Part shown: piece after piece, positions 1-12,754 of the stretch
How the letters are laid out: each line of letters starts with the position of its first letter
Position numbering within the stretch: position 1 is the stretch's first letter
From: Artemisia argyi
Taxonomy: Eukaryota; Streptophyta; Magnoliopsida; Asterales; Asteraceae
Direction of reading: 5' to 3'
Length of the DNA: 64,000 nt
Assembly (NCBI GenBank): GCA_030686995.1
Contig: CM060708.1
Span: 187,422,749-187,486,748 of the forward strand
Translations under genes and position numbers: made by a program
The notes under the pieces: model-generated
Database searches by the model: none
Told to the model about the DNA's origin: nothing
Seen by the model: only the letters and a program-made list of their open reading frames with translations

Positions 1-24
1 CATGCAAACTTTAATGCATGTCGC

Positions 25-136
<112 letters not shown>

Positions 137-424
137 GACATGTGTATTTTAATAAAAAAATTTTGTCCCGAGCGTAGAAACATGACACGTGTATCTTATG
201 TATGTCACGTATGATATATAGGGGAATGTTGGGGTATATGTGAAAACGGCGCAAGGTTGGGGTAGAATGGGACACACCCTTTCATGCAGGGGCACTGCAG
301 TAATAATCGCGTCTGAGTCATAAAACTCGGCCTCCTCGAAAGACATAAACACATAAAATTTCATCCATTTACTCGTTTATCAAGCATTAGAACAATTCTA
401 AGGATGACTGTTCTCTATAGTATA

Positions 425-455
425 CTAGTTATAATGCCCGTGCACGCACGGGGTT
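425..455 (-). mobile_element. Possible Helitron 3' terminus (minus strand)
   Basis: Read on the minus strand, the stretch has a GC-rich hairpin (CCCGTGC, 2-nt loop, GCACGGG), an 8-nt spacer and CTAG followed by T. This is the layout of Helitron 3' ends (hairpin, then CTRR, then host T). I could not find a matching 5' TC end, so only the terminus is annotated. The 134-943 interval shows nothing else I can support. Confidence 0.35.
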
Positions 456-943
456 TGAACATAAATTATTGCTGATCATTTTAATTTTTGAAACCGTCTA
501 ATATCAATGTTTATATTTAATGTGATTTGCTTAATATGAAAATCCGTTGATAGGCTAAACATATTATGTTAAGTGTAGACTTTTACTTGCTCATAATGTT
601 ATTATAAGGTGGTGTTGGCCTTTCTTTTAAAAAAAGTATAAGGTGATGTTGATTTATGTTTTGCTTCAAATTTGTTTAAGTATTGTAAACCATCAACTAA
701 AAGAAGAGTGACTTATCTTCTTGTAGATTAGTATATTTTGTTTAAAGTAACCAGATGAAAGGCTTAGACACTTCTTAAATGAAGTTAAAAAACTTAAGCG
801 AAAAAAAAAATAAACAATTACATTTGCGTTTGTTCAAGACAGAGACCACATCATTTCAAGAATACTTATTGATCACAAATCAAAGGCAAATCAATTGACC
901 AAAGCTTAACATACTTCTTACAACATCGTAATTTGATTGCTAT

Positions 944-1123
944 GCACAAAAGTGTTACCTTCATGGCCCTACAAAAGCGTTACCTTCATGGCCCCTAAAC
1001 TGATATTCGATCATTATTTGAAATATCCAGAACGCACAAAAGTGTTACCTTCATGGCCCCACAAAAGCATTACCGTCATGGCCCCTAAACTGATATTCGA
1101 TCATTAGTTGAAATATCCAGAAC
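944..1123. repeat. 90-bp tandem duplication
   Basis: Two head-to-tail copies (944-1033 and 1034-1123) differ at only a few bases. Each unit itself contains a smaller internal duplication of a phrase of about 24 bp built around GTTACCTTCATGGCCC. No coding capacity is evident. Confidence 0.9.
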
Positions 1124-2265
1124 GCTTGGCAATTAAGGCTTGAAAAAACCCTTTTGAGAATGAAAAAATCTTGGTTCAGATTAGGTAAGCATTAAACCTC
1201 CGTAATGTGTATTGATATTTATCGCTTTCCATATGAACACGGTTAAACTAACTGGGCATTGCTACCTTTAACATTACATATCCATCTCGAGCTCTTGTAA
1301 TCTTTAGAGCCATTTTTGGATCGATGACAATCTCAGCTTCTTGACTTTAGATTTTGACACGACCACACACGGTGTTAACGGGGTATACCACATGGAATCC
1401 GGTTCTGTACCATCATTGCATGTTGTCATGTATGATTTTTGATTGCCGGTTGTGGTGTTCCAACCACTCCATCATTTTTGGTAGTTTATGTATGGTTAAG
1501 AAAGGACCTAAAAGCCTTCTCGTTGTAGTATTCAATGTACTTCAAGAAGGTAAATCCACCTGAAATTATCATTCGAGAAATAGATTTAAAATATAAAGTC
1601 TCAGTTTTAATCTCTTTTGAGATTTTTCTATACGATATTATAGAAGTTGGCATTTAAACCATTTACCTATAATGGGTCGATTCAGTTATAATTCATCTCG
1701 AATGGGCCATTTATTCTTTTTAGCATACTTTAAGCATGAAAATTTTAATCCATGAATGTTTAATTTAATTAGCTTTTGGCTATATTTCTTTCTAATAGGT
1801 CAAAAGGATAAATATAAAAAATTATACCTTGAGCCTTTTTTCAAGGTACTCTACAAAACCTACCCGTTTGATCGGACCATACACCTCAAACTCCCTTTTA
1901 GTTGTGCACCCTGCTTAGTTCCGCTCTATTTCATACATTTTTCTAGCAACTCTGAATACTTTCTTGTACATTCTTCAAGCCGTATATTCAACTTACATAG
2001 CTGATAAGATGTGCCATTTTGGGCGTTTCCAGGTGTTGCTTATTTGCCGCATTTAAATATGCCTTCAACATAAACCAAACATGAGCTTAGATTGCACAGA
2101 TCAACACAATGACATAGTAACATTTAATACCATAAACGATACCCTTACTGATGTTTTCATAGGTGTTGCACCGCGTTTAGGGGTGGTACAACCAATTGGA
2201 GGATGTTTTGTGCTTTGGGTTTTTGATTGTTTGACAAAGTGAGAATTCATTGACTCCTTCAAAGA
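1124..2265. other. Intergenic, nothing recognised
   Basis: AT-rich sequence with short open frames that lack codon structure or recognisable homology. Confidence 0.5.
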
Positions 2266-2463
2266 TCATGGGGCTGACCTCCTTTTATCTCTGTGTTTTT
2301 TTCTTGGAGTGGTGGTATAGTCTTTCCTAGGATTTACAGAAGCTACAAAATTTGTTGGTAGAGGTGGAATCTTGTATGTATTTCTTCCAATTGATGACAC
2401 CAAGGGAAAAACTGCAGGTTTTTTCTTGATCATTAGTATTGTAACCTCCTCATCCATGTTCAA
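2266..2463 (-). CDS. Short basic ORF, unrecognised
   Basis: A 65-codon frame encoding a lysine/arginine-rich peptide ending in TPRKKHRDKRRSAP. The frame is open a little further upstream (preceded by an Ala-Thr-Leu-Asn reading), so it could be a terminal exon with a basic, possibly nuclear-targeting tail. No domain is recognisable. It could equally be a relic captured by a transposon, since a Helitron-like end lies at 425 on the same strand. Confidence 0.2.
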   Translation of the reverse strand: MNMDEEVTILMIKKKPAVFPLVSSIGRNTYKIPPLPTNFVASVNPRKDYTTTPRKKHRDKRRSAP

Positions 2464-3334
2464 TGTGGCTTCAACTAAGGTCTTCTCGATTGAGATGTTC
2501 TACCATCGACGGAGACAGAGACAGAAATATGGTCCTCAGTGCTTTTATTTTCATCATCATTTAATTGGCGGGTTGCGCCTTCTGCCTTTTCTTGCTCTAG
2601 CAAGACTGCTACTGCAGCCTTTTGAGTAGCAACACTTAAGCTCCTTCTGATAACATGAAAATGGAACGTGAAGAACCATCATAGTGTAAGAAGAAATCAA
2701 GTATGACTACTCGATACAAATTTATCGTGCATATAATTGAAATTTGGGCATGGAATGCATTTAAATGAACACGAATTATACTCCATGACAGTAGTGTACA
2801 AAACATACCAAATAAATGTCCATACCTGAAAACATGAACAACTGACCAGTTGGATCCGCTCGATAAGAAGGGATCAATCTCTAAAAAAAGAGATAACAAC
2901 CTCCATGGTCTGCACTATGATTTATCAGTTTTGTGCATTAACAAACAGAATGGGCGGCATTTGACGCGTTTAACCCGTTCAACCGATATAATTGTTTCCT
3001 TGAAGATTTTTATTCCCTAATTTACCACTTTGACATGTCAGAAATAAAATTAAACCCCAATTGACCATTTTAAGTAAATGAGTTGAAATTGCCACATCTG
3101 AGTAATATAAAAACTATGAAAAACAAATATACAGTCAAATAAAGATCACAAAACACGTTTAAAACATCCTAGTAAGTATATCACTTCATTAGGGGTGACC
3201 TCTAACTAAAAGACATAGAAAAGCAAGATGTGACAATGAAGATTGTATAATAAAAGGGACAAGGCAAATGAAATAACATAAACCACAGTAGCAGGCAAGT
3301 CTACCTCAAAGATGGTTCTATGACAACATCACCA

Positions 3335-3513
3335 ATTGACCCAGCGGTAAGAATACCGGCCTTCCAAAGAGGAGGTTAAGGGTCGAATCCAACGGGGAGA
3401 AAATTAATCCCCTTGTGGCCACGGAGGTTCACCTGTGCCGACTCCGGGCTATCCAAAAGGGTAGTCACTGTGGGATTAGTCGGCTCGCAATGTCGAGTCG
3501 GAAACCCATATTA

Positions 3514-3561
<48 letters not shown>
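3335..3561 (+). mobile_element. tRNA-derived SINE with poly(A) tail
   Basis: The element starts with a tRNA-like head: box A at 3337-3347 (TGACCCAGCGG) and box B at 3380-3390 (GGGTCGAATCC), 32 bp apart as in a RNA polymerase III internal promoter. A GC-rich body ending near 3515 follows, then a poly(A) run of about 48 bp. It is flanked by a perfect 10-bp target duplication, AACATCACCA, at 3325-3334 and 3562-3571. The duplication and the uninterrupted poly(A) suggest a fairly young insertion. Mobilisation would need a LINE reverse transcriptase in trans. Confidence 0.9.
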
Positions 3562-3564
<3 letters not shown>

Positions 3565-3571
3565 ATCACCA

Positions 3572-4305
3572 TTATGATGAGTAGATTCAATCATGGATAG
3601 AGGTCCAGAATCATCAGGAGTAGCATCTAAACTTCCAAATACCAACTGATTTTTATACTTTTCAGGAACTTAGAGATAATCAAGGATATAGGTTCTTATA
3701 TAGGTTTTGAATAGGTGAACGACCTCGAAGAAATACGTTACCACCTAAGTACCAGGTGCACACATACCACATGGTAATCTAGACTTAGTATGATCATATC
3801 AAAGAGAAATCCATATTTTTACTTGTGATAGAAGACTTCAGCACATATAGTACCCGAGTTGCATTAGGTGAGCCAAAATACGAAAGTCACAAAAAACATA
3901 ACAATCCAAGATTTGAATCAAGTAAGGCATAATATAAAAATGATATTTAGGATGCATGATATATAGTACAAATAAAACGTGAACACCTACACATAAAATT
4001 TAACATGAGCTTGATAAAAAAAAAGGTAATTCCCATTGTCTAAAAATATAGGTAGCTTGTCAGTTTTTAAAACTAAATGATGTAAACACTTGGGAAAGCT
4101 ATATAAAACATATTTTTATGTATGATATATGCTGAGCATGAATTGCTTCCTCATGAGCTAAATATCTAGCCAAGTCAATATGATGACCCCAACTCCTGCA
4201 TTCCCACCCTCTCAAATTTTTATCAAACACCATTTAAAGGGATACATAATGAAGACAATAAAAAAGGAAGCTAAGAATTTACACTTTTGATTGCTCAAGA
4301 GATAC
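3572..4305. other. Intergenic, nothing recognised
   Basis: AT-rich sequence. No exon, repeat or transposon end could be supported here. Confidence 0.4.
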
Positions 4306-4532
4306 CTTGATAAATGCAGATACTCGATCAAACTGTGATGGATATGACTCATCTAGCGATTCATCAACACTTTTGCTTACTATCAATACCATGTAGTATC
4401 TGTTAGCAATTGAGGTTAGAAGGGAATTAACTGACTAACCTTCTTTAAAGATTAAAGCAAACATGCAAGCAATCCTGGTAAGCGATGGCTGACTGGTGAC
4501 CCCCAATGAACCATTTTCATCTGTATTGCATT
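4306..4532 (-). pseudogene. Two coding-like exon relics, unrecognised
   Basis: On the minus strand, 4532-4440 (93 nt) reads as a hydrophobic peptide including SLTRIACMFALIFKE, bounded by AG and GT. The stretch 4399-4306 (94 nt) reads YYMVLIVSKSVDESLDESY and onward, bounded by CAG and GTATCT. The two frames do not join in phase and the gap is only 40 bp, shorter than normal plant introns. I therefore read this as a decayed gene fragment. I do not recognise the protein. Confidence 0.25.
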
Positions 4533-5511
4533 CTATTTTTGAGGAAAATATAGAAATTGCTACATTAACGAGGAACCTCGGGGAACATTTATTTCCCAGT
4601 TAAACACTAAGCATAATCTATAATTTTTTTTTCCGAAAAGCAAGCATATATATCTATAATGGTAGATTATGATCATTAACAAACAATTTCCATATACAGA
4701 ATAATGTTAAATAAACTTCTTTACAAAAATTCTAAAAAAGACCATCACGGGTCAATATTTTCCCAACCATGTTGACATGAATAAAAGTTGCTCAAATTAA
4801 TAGAATCCACTCTTTTCCTCAACTATTAAGCTACCTAGTTCAACCTCCACCCGATTTATATAAACACTTAAATTGCCACTTGGTATTCATTCCCAAGACA
4901 ACCAAAGATTTGTAGTTGATATTGAAACAATTCTCTCTTTGTATAAACAAAATGCACATGCAGGTTCTGCAACATAAATACAATAGTAGAGAAGTATCTG
5001 TTTTAAACCATTTAAAACCATTGGTAGTACCTCTTTGTGATATTTGATCCAGAAATTAAGAATGTCTCTAATAATTTTGTATAAAAATAGACAGTAGATA
5101 TGACTAACTGTGTGCAACTAAATGTCCCATCCAAATATCCAATCATACATCAATAAGTCCCGGTTATTAACAGATCATTGTGTTCTCCATCGTCCAAATA
5201 CTTTAACGAATATCATTTATTTATACATCATTTGCTTTAAACATGAACTTCACACGAATATTAGCTTGTACCAGGTGCACACATAAATGATCAAAATTGA
5301 AAAGATTATAGTAGTACAAATCCCACAAAAGTAAACAAAAAAGGACACCATTGGGCACATGGATTATGACTTAACAGAAAAGGAAGTTATTATCAAGTAA
5401 TTATGGAAATAGCAATTCACATAGATGAGCAAATGTAGCAACACAATCAATTGAAGAACCATTTTTGGTACATAGAAGAAGAATGTCATCCATTTCTTAG
5501 GAATGAAATTA

Positions 5512-5513
<2 letters not shown>

Positions 5514-5546
<33 letters not shown>
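5514..5546. repeat. poly(A) tract
   Basis: An uninterrupted homopolymer of about 33 A. No SINE- or LINE-like body is visible directly upstream, so it is annotated only as simple repeat. Confidence 0.9.
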
Positions 5547-5547
<1 letters not shown>

Positions 5548-5581
5548 ATATGACAAACTTAAACTTAAGATATGTTTATAC

Positions 5582-5749
5582 CTCTCAACTACTAAACCCA
5601 CGTAAGGGCTCAAACACTGTTAACGCCAAAGCCATTTCAGGCTTATGGTTTGCATCTCTATATATATTTGGCTGCAACTTATGAAGTAACCTTGCCAATT
5701 CCTTATCCAGATTGGCCTGTATCGACAATGATTGTTTAACCGGAAGGCC
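5582..5749 (-). pseudogene. Dead exon of mannose-6-phosphate isomerase
   Basis: The 168-nt minus-strand block has an acceptor (ATATCAG) and a donor (GTATAAAC). It reads LPVKQSLSIQANLDKELARL and continues through YRDANHKPEMALAL and FEPLRGF. This matches the zinc-binding exon of type I phosphomannose isomerases (usual motif QAHPDK...NHKPEMA...CGF), which interconvert mannose-6-phosphate and fructose-6-phosphate. Two lesions are visible. The zinc-ligand His of QAHPDK is Asn here, and a TGA stop at 5585-5587 lies inside the exon two codons before the donor. No other exon of the gene is recognisable nearby, so this is a fragment or retained relic. Confidence 0.75.
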
Positions 5750-5809
5750 CTGATATAGTAACACCAATATTAGTGGTAAAATAATACCATATGACCCAAA
5801 TAAGTACAC

Positions 5810-7707
5810 GTAATGAAATTTGCATACTAAAAGTCTAAAAGTAATAAAAAAAATCTAACTAAAATTGGTTAAATCTATTTCGATTATGATACAATGCCAG
5901 TGATTATTGAAGTCATAAATGACATAAGATCTAACTTAATATAGGTTAATCATATTTTACATGACAACAAAAGTTCAGATAAAAAAATGCAACCACATAT
6001 GGAAGTTTAGTTCTACACGTCTTTACTAATGACGTAATCACATTGTAATTTTTTCTTCAAGTTGCTATTCCTGAAAATTTTATTCTGTAGAAATCCAAGT
6101 TTTTACATCATGGTTGTCATCACACATAATTTTTTAGTTTATATGCTTCTAAGAATGTATGTATAGATCTAATACATATATACGTGTTTGTTGTACCATC
6201 CTTTTTGAAAGCTTTGCAAGATCCGCCAAGTTCGTGTTTGGCCTCATCATAAACAGATATACCTTGGTATAAACAGGAACAATATCATCCTTAATAAAAA
6301 TCCAACCTTTTTTTACTTTTTTTTTTGGGTAAAGGGTTTTACCCTGGTATAAGTTATATCAAATCAACTGCTGCCTGTGAAGTAATGTCAAAGGCTGCAG
6401 ATAATTTGAGAGACCTTTTTTTACTTATACCTATGTCATCAATTCACTCATATATCGTATGTTTCAAACTCGAGAATAACAAAACAAAAACATTCAATTC
6501 ATTCTTAGATCGCAAATTAACAAACACATATCCTTATCTCTAAATCTTTTCATTCCTATAATCAACAACAATACACAAATTCAATATAAATCTTAAAAAA
6601 AAATAAAAAAAAAAATAATAATAATTTAACAAAATTAAATATGGGCCAGAAAAGCAATTAATATAATCCAAAACATTAGTATTATTGAAGTAGAAGTATA
6701 AAATTAAACATTAACCCAAAATCTTACCAAAATTAAGGATCGTATCTTATTCTTTCAACTAATTTGAGGTATAAACTGACTGTTGAATTGAATGATTTTA
6801 ATTAATTTTGAGAATGTACTCGACTTTGGTTCTTCAACGATCTAGGGTTAAAAACTTCACTTAACTTGATTTAGGTTTTGGGAGAGGATTGTTGCGAGTA
6901 ATCATGTTTTTTGTTTTTTTGTTTTTTTTTTTTTTTTTTTTTTTTGTTAGTTTCAAGTTACATAATGCACCCTTTAATATTTGTATATTACCCCGCCATC
7001 TCGTAGCTTTTTATCTTTTAATTTTTGACACATGTACTTTTTAGCTCAAATTTTCTCTAAAAAACGAATTTACAAATAATTTTCCCAAATAAGGAATTAT
7101 TTAGGTTTTTTTTAATAAAAGACATTTAAAATAATTAACTAATAATTAAAAAATATTGCTAAATAAGGTATGATTTGATTTTTTTGAAATGGAAAAGTCC
7201 CCACTTAAAATTTTATTTTATTAGGAAAAAGATTTTCAACTCTTCATTCTTCTTTTAACAATTATCATCATTCATTAGTTACTGTATCAAAATACAGCTA
7301 TCATCTTGTCCTGATTTCTTCTAGCAACATTTAACAATGAAAGCATTATAAACCCAGAACAAATCGTACAGTGAAATTTAAATTTTTACTGTGTCAATTT
7401 TGATTAAATTCCTAAAATGATATTCAAGAAACTCATAAACAATAAGAAATTAATACTAGTAATACACCTAGATACATTATTGTCTCAATATATCTACTTC
7501 TATTAGCTCATCAAAGAAAAAAACACTACTACTACAAAATAAAGAATTTGGTTGTAGAATAATACAATGCACATTATATCAAACCCCATCATAGAGCCAT
7601 TCTAACCATATCAGATTGACAAAAGTACCCCTTTGAACAAAAATCGAACCAAGGCTGTATTTGTCAGATCAAAAAGATTATCTGGAAACAAAGTCTCCTT
7701 TGGTAGA
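5810..7707. other. AT-rich intergenic region
   Basis: No supported gene. It contains a T-run at about 6927-6945 and several A-rich stretches near 6595-6625. The last 150 bp or so should include the 3' UTR of the phosphatase gene on the minus strand; I could not place its poly(A) site. Confidence 0.5.
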
Positions 7708-10700
7708 TCACAAGTTGAGTTGAGAAAAGATTGAAGGAACAAGATCTACCACAGACCACGCAAGACCAGCATACTGAAGCAACCTTATACCTGTATCTAC
7801 ATCAAACGAATCTTGAGTACTGAAAAACAACATTTTCCGGAGATACCCATTTGATCTTTTGGCCGTTGGAGAAGCAACCAAAGCAGGAACGTAGCCCGAA
7901 GATCTTATAGAAATGCCTAATGCGTTTGCTGTAATGGGTAGAAACCATTTTGCAAGAGCCTTGCTGCAGAATTTAACTAGCAGTATGGTGGGGATGCCGA
8001 CCATGATCCTACCAGCAAAGGCGGCAATAGGGAGTTGAGGAGTGAACGCGCGAGCTACGTGTTCATGGTGGAATTGATCATATGTCTGTTGGACCCCACT
8101 CACCTGGATTTGATGTATAGATCAGTTGTTTGTATAGTATACTAGGAAGTAATCAAGATATACATTTTGCATTATACGGAGTATTTGGTTTTCTTACACA
8201 ATATAGGATTTAAGGCACAAATCACATTACCACAATCAGCGAATAAGTACTTATTAGTCAAAAATTTCCAGTACGGAAATTTAGAACTTCAGTTTTTATA
8301 TAAAAAAAGGCTATGTTCTTACAATTCCCAATGCGACACCAGTGAAAGCCGTGTGATACTCAAAACTTGGAGTTGGAAGCTCGGGTGTCGGGTAGGCAAA
8401 TAGCAGCAAGAAGCTAAGTGCAACCCAAAAGGATGTAACTGCAAGATAAGCAAAATGTCCAACATAAGAACTACACAGTACACACTACTATAGTTGAATT
8501 ACTAAAGCAACTTCAACTATTCAGGAATGAAGAATTCTATAGAAACATCTATACTACAACCTCCACCCCAAAAAATAGCCGACAATTGACTTTTGAGTAT
8601 CAAATGAGCTGTTAATGTCCGTTCGTCAAGAAGGGTATATTACATTGGTAACTCAAAAATAGCCATTTTACCCAAAATCTACCATTTACACATAATTACA
8701 TCGAGATTGTCACCTCTAGTTGTAGGCCTGTCTACAGGCATTTGGATAGTAATGATATTTGAATGCATATAATTGAAACATCAATTAAGCTAAGTACAAG
8801 AATCCATACCATTTTGGCCTGAAACTACAAAACTGTCGACATGTTCATGAATACAAAGCCAAAATTGAAGTATTGCCAATCCAAACACAAGTCCACCAAT
8901 AATGTCAACCACACTGTGCATGCCAAGATATATTCTTCCTAAAGAGAGATGGGGTTATCAATTGGTTAGCTGTTGACCAAACATTAGCAAAAGTGGACCA
9001 AAAGAAGTGGTTCTAAAACTTACCTAATCCAATAAGGGCAACAAATAAACAAACAAAGGCAAATGCTGCTAGCTGAAAGGACGCATCTGAGGTTTCCTTG
9101 TATGACAAGACATAATGCAAGAGGTACCTGAATATCCAGAAACAAGAATCAATGAATGTGATTTATATAGTAAAGCAGTTTAAAATTTCGTATTCTGTTT
9201 TATCATCAAAATGGTATTTGGCGGAACCATCTCAAGTCCGTGTACCTTTTTGGTACCGAGCCCCCCACCCAACAAGGAAGGCATATCCCGGTAAATTACC
9301 TAGGTTTCTGTTTTATCATCAGTGAGCATTAAATATGGAAAACCTGAGAATCCTATTCCGTATTTTTCTAATGAGCTTATTGAAAATGCATATCATCAGC
9401 AATGACAGTGTTTGAAGAGGCAATAATCAATGCACTTTCACGAACACATTTTACAACTTTCTTTTGGGGGCACGCGATTTATTCCAAAAGACTTATCTTA
9501 TGTGATATATGAACTCGTTTATAATCTAAACAAACTGGAAACTTTACCATGTCAGAAGAATGCTGCTAACTAGCACTACAAAAATTTGCTATAAGCACAT
9601 GCAACCAATTAGATATTAATATTTATCAACCTGCAATAGTTGAACACCGTTCTCATTTGCTTTCTAGTCATGATTCATATACAAAGCAAACCAGTAATCA
9701 CTAGTTATCAAAGATTTTCCCAAAAATATTGGCAGTGATATATAGACCAATACACGCAGAACAGTTAAAAAGCATGAAAATACCCTGATAAGCAGACAGT
9801 GTTAAGAGTATGAGAAGAAGGCAGTCCATATTCCATTGCATTCTCTTTCTCATCTTCAGTAACCGTCAATATCCTCACGGGTGGGGACTTAGGTCTAGGA
9901 GCTGACACCACATCCTAAAACATAAGCAATATCGATACACTCACAAACAATAAGATACGCCAAAAAAGACAACATTCACAAACAATGCAGTCAATAATAA
10001 ACTTGAGTCTTTGAGATTATACCTTTATACAGTTTCCAATATAATCACAGAATGCCATTAAAAGCGTCATTTGCCTTGCCAATTTCCCATGTCCACTCTA
10101 CACCATAAAACCACACCAACTTAATTACATTCCTCAAAAATATTATTATCTAGAACAAAAACTATTTTCAATCCAAATATCGTCTCTCCGCTTTTTTGCG
10201 TCAAGAAGTTTAAAATTTAAACCACCTCGCACAATGTTCAGTTATTGAAAGGATCTAACTTATTTATTTGCTGAAGTCACATTTTCTATCATTTACAGTA
10301 ATTAATAACACTAAACCAACCCATAACTTGCATAAACAAGAAAACAAAGACTTACCCAAAACAGCAACGGAAGAAAGCCGGTATAGAAAGGGACAGAAAC
10401 AACACAAGACAACCCAGTAAACAATCCATCCAATACTCTATGCTGGTACTTCTGCAAAATCCAACAAACACAAATCCATCAAATCAAAAATCCAAAACAT
10501 GGGTTTTCCACTTTACACCATAACTAAAGAAACCCATATTTTATTTTTCCAAAAAAAAACCCATTTTCAAAAGTCAAATCCCATTGAGACATTTTATCAA
10601 ACCCCTGGTATGCATACCTGAATATGAAGAATTACAGGAGTCCCAGAGACAATATAACTCTCAACCCATGGTTGAATTATTGATCTAATCATTCGGGTCA

Positions 10701-10785
10701 AATTAAGGATTGAAGACATAACAATCCATGTTAAAATCCCACATAAAAATGATACTTGCCATGTGGGTATCATTAAGGTTTCCAT
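7708..10785 (-). CDS. LPPD: Lipid phosphate phosphatase delta (LCB-1-phosphate phosphatase)
   Basis: An eight-exon gene. Exons on the minus strand: 10785-10618, 10451-10356, 10097-10023, 9914-9784, 9127-9025, 8938-8810, 8438-8323, 8103-7708. All introns are GT-AG. The joined frame gives about 404 residues, against 416 in Arabidopsis LPP-delta (from memory). By my count exon 5 is 103 nt where the protein needs 104, so an edge or base there may be off by one. The PAP2-type phosphatase signature is complete: K113-x6-R120P, P145-S-S-H148 and R193-x5-H199-x3-D203 (approximate numbering). Hydrophobic segments flank these motifs and the N terminus begins METLMIPTWQVSFLCGI. Family knowledge: ER-membrane enzymes that remove phosphate from long-chain-base 1-phosphates and act in sphingolipid and ABA signalling. 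No lesion is evident; it looks functional. Confidence 0.93.
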
Positions 10786-11131
10786 TTTTTATAAGAAAAT
10801 CTTTAATCCCTTAAAAAGATATGGAATTTTTAAGGGATTAAAGGATGTGAGAAAATGAGAATTTAAATTATTGTGACAAGTGTGGAATTTAAGGGATTAA
10901 AGGATGTTAGAAGTAGGAAGATTCTGTAGAAAACAAGGAGGTGAGTTTTGTTTGACCCAGTAGTCAGTGTTTTTTGCAACTTGTACTTTGACCCATTAGT
11001 TGCCAGTTGTTTTCTTTGCTGGGTAGGATTTTCATATATTAAAATGCAAAATGCTAAACATAGCCTTGACGGCTGTATTTAAGAAATTTAAACAAACATA
11101 GAGGGTATGTTTGGCGAAATGGGCTGGGACT

Positions 11132-11882
11132 AGGGGTGTAATCAAGTCGAGCCGAGCTCGAGCTTAACAGGGCTTGAGCTTGGCTTGAAATTTATAAGTT
11201 ACGTTTGAGATTGGCTTGATAGCTTGACGAGCTTTAATCATTCAAGCTTGAGCTTGGCTTGAAAAATTCGATTAAAACTTGAGCTTAGCTTGAAAAATTT
11301 GAATTTATATAAAAACATTGTATCTAATAGCCAAACTCCCAAACTAACGCGTTGACTTTATGGTCTCTTCTGATTATGTTCGCATAAAGCATATGATTGA
11401 CAAACTCCCAAACTAACGCGTTGACTTTAGAAAGTTAACATGTATTTCGTTTAAACAAAAAACAAATACATATCATTACTTCAATAGCAAAAGTCGGAGA
11501 TTTGCAAGCACATAAATGTCATCTATTAAGAACGTGCAGATTAAGTTCCAATCCATAAAGTATTTATCACTAAAAATCAAATGATACAAATATTAAATTT
11601 TAAATTTTAAGTAATTGTTAAGACACAGTTTAGATTAAAAAAAAAAAAAAAAAAAAAATCTTAGCTGCACATATGAACAATCAAACATAGCATATATAAG
11701 AAAATTAACAGAAAAAAAAGCTTGATAGGAGCTCAAACCGAGCTATCAAAAGCTTGAGCTTGGCTTGTTATATGTTTCGAGCTAATTTTTGTGCTTGAGC
11801 TTGATAAAAGCTTGACTTGATCGAGTCAAGCTCTAGTTCAAGCTCGAGTTGCTTGATAAAGCTTGACTTGATTGCAGATCTA
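11132..11882. mobile_element. hAT-like MITE, 751 bp
   Basis: The ends are imperfect inverted repeats about 20 bp long (left contains GGTGTAATCAAGTCGAGC; right, reverse-complemented, contains CTGCAATCAAGTCAAGC). They are flanked by a near-duplicate target site, GCTGGGACT at 11123-11131 and GCTAGGACT at 11883-11891. Both subterminal regions are full of AGCTTGAGC/GCTTGGCTTG phrases, a common feature of plant hAT-derived elements. An exact 29-bp direct repeat lies inside (11332-11360 and 11401-11429). No transposase is present. Confidence 0.7.
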
Positions 11883-12335
11883 GCTAGGACTGGGGCTGAG
11901 GCTAGGACTTATATTCTAAGCCGAAATTGAAATTTGTATTTTTGTAAACTTGTTTGGCAAATTAACTTAATCTTAGGCTTATTATTGCAAAATTGCTAAA
12001 AAAAACCATAACTAAATGAGTTTTTGTATATGTTAGATATTTTTGTAAGTAACTAAGTATTTTATTTTTCAAAAGCCCTGGTATAAGGTTTTTAGCCATT
12101 TTTATGGGGCTGTGGCTTATAGAGACTTATAACTTATAAGCTCTTTCATAAGCCCGCATGACAAACGAGACTTATTTTATAAACCGACTTATTTTAAAAG
12201 CCTAAGCCTCTTTGTCAAGTTTACCAAATTGTTTATACTCTTAAAATAACCACTTACATTTTTTAATTTAACTTAAATGCATCCATTTTAAGGCATGTTT
12301 TTATATTTTAAATATAACTTTTAGGGTTACAAATA

Positions 12336-12725
12336 GAGGTGGCAAAACGGGCGGGTTGAGCGGACACGGGCCAAAGGTCAAACGGGCTATGGGCTAAACG
12401 GGCATGGGCTAAATGGGCACGGGCTAAACGGGCACGGGCCAAAAGGGCGCATGCTATACGAATCGCTTTAGAAAAGACCAAAAACAAAGAAATAAATTCC
12501 TCAAACGTAACACCTCATTTATATTTTAAAAAAATTAAATATATTATATCTATAAGTTTTTCTTTAAAAACAATTATAATATTTATCCAATTGAGAGAAA
12601 ATTGTCCATTTAACTTTTAAATGAGCAATATTTTCAAAAAAAGGAAACTAAATATGCCCAAATCTATTAAAAATTTGTCCAAATTAGCTCATTTTTTATT
12701 GTGAGCACAAATTGCCACCTATACC
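12336..12725. mobile_element. hAT-like MITE, 390 bp
   Basis: Left end GAGGTGGCAAAACGG, right end the inverse of TAGGTGGCAAT, with a perfect 8-bp target duplication TACAAATA at 12328-12335 and 12726-12733. The left subterminal region repeats ACGGGC about every 12-15 bp. An 8-bp duplication is diagnostic for the hAT superfamily. No transposase is present. Confidence 0.85.
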
Positions 12726-12754
12726 TACAAATAATAATACACTACTAAAATTTA

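Noticed and set aside
3415..3600. Frame ending in poly-Lys
   Set aside because: Lies across the SINE body and its poly(A) tail.
9000..9130. Frameshift in exon 5 of the phosphatase gene
   Set aside because: My count is one base short of the expected 104 nt, but the translation on both sides fits the family well. A counting slip at a line edge is more likely than a real lesion.
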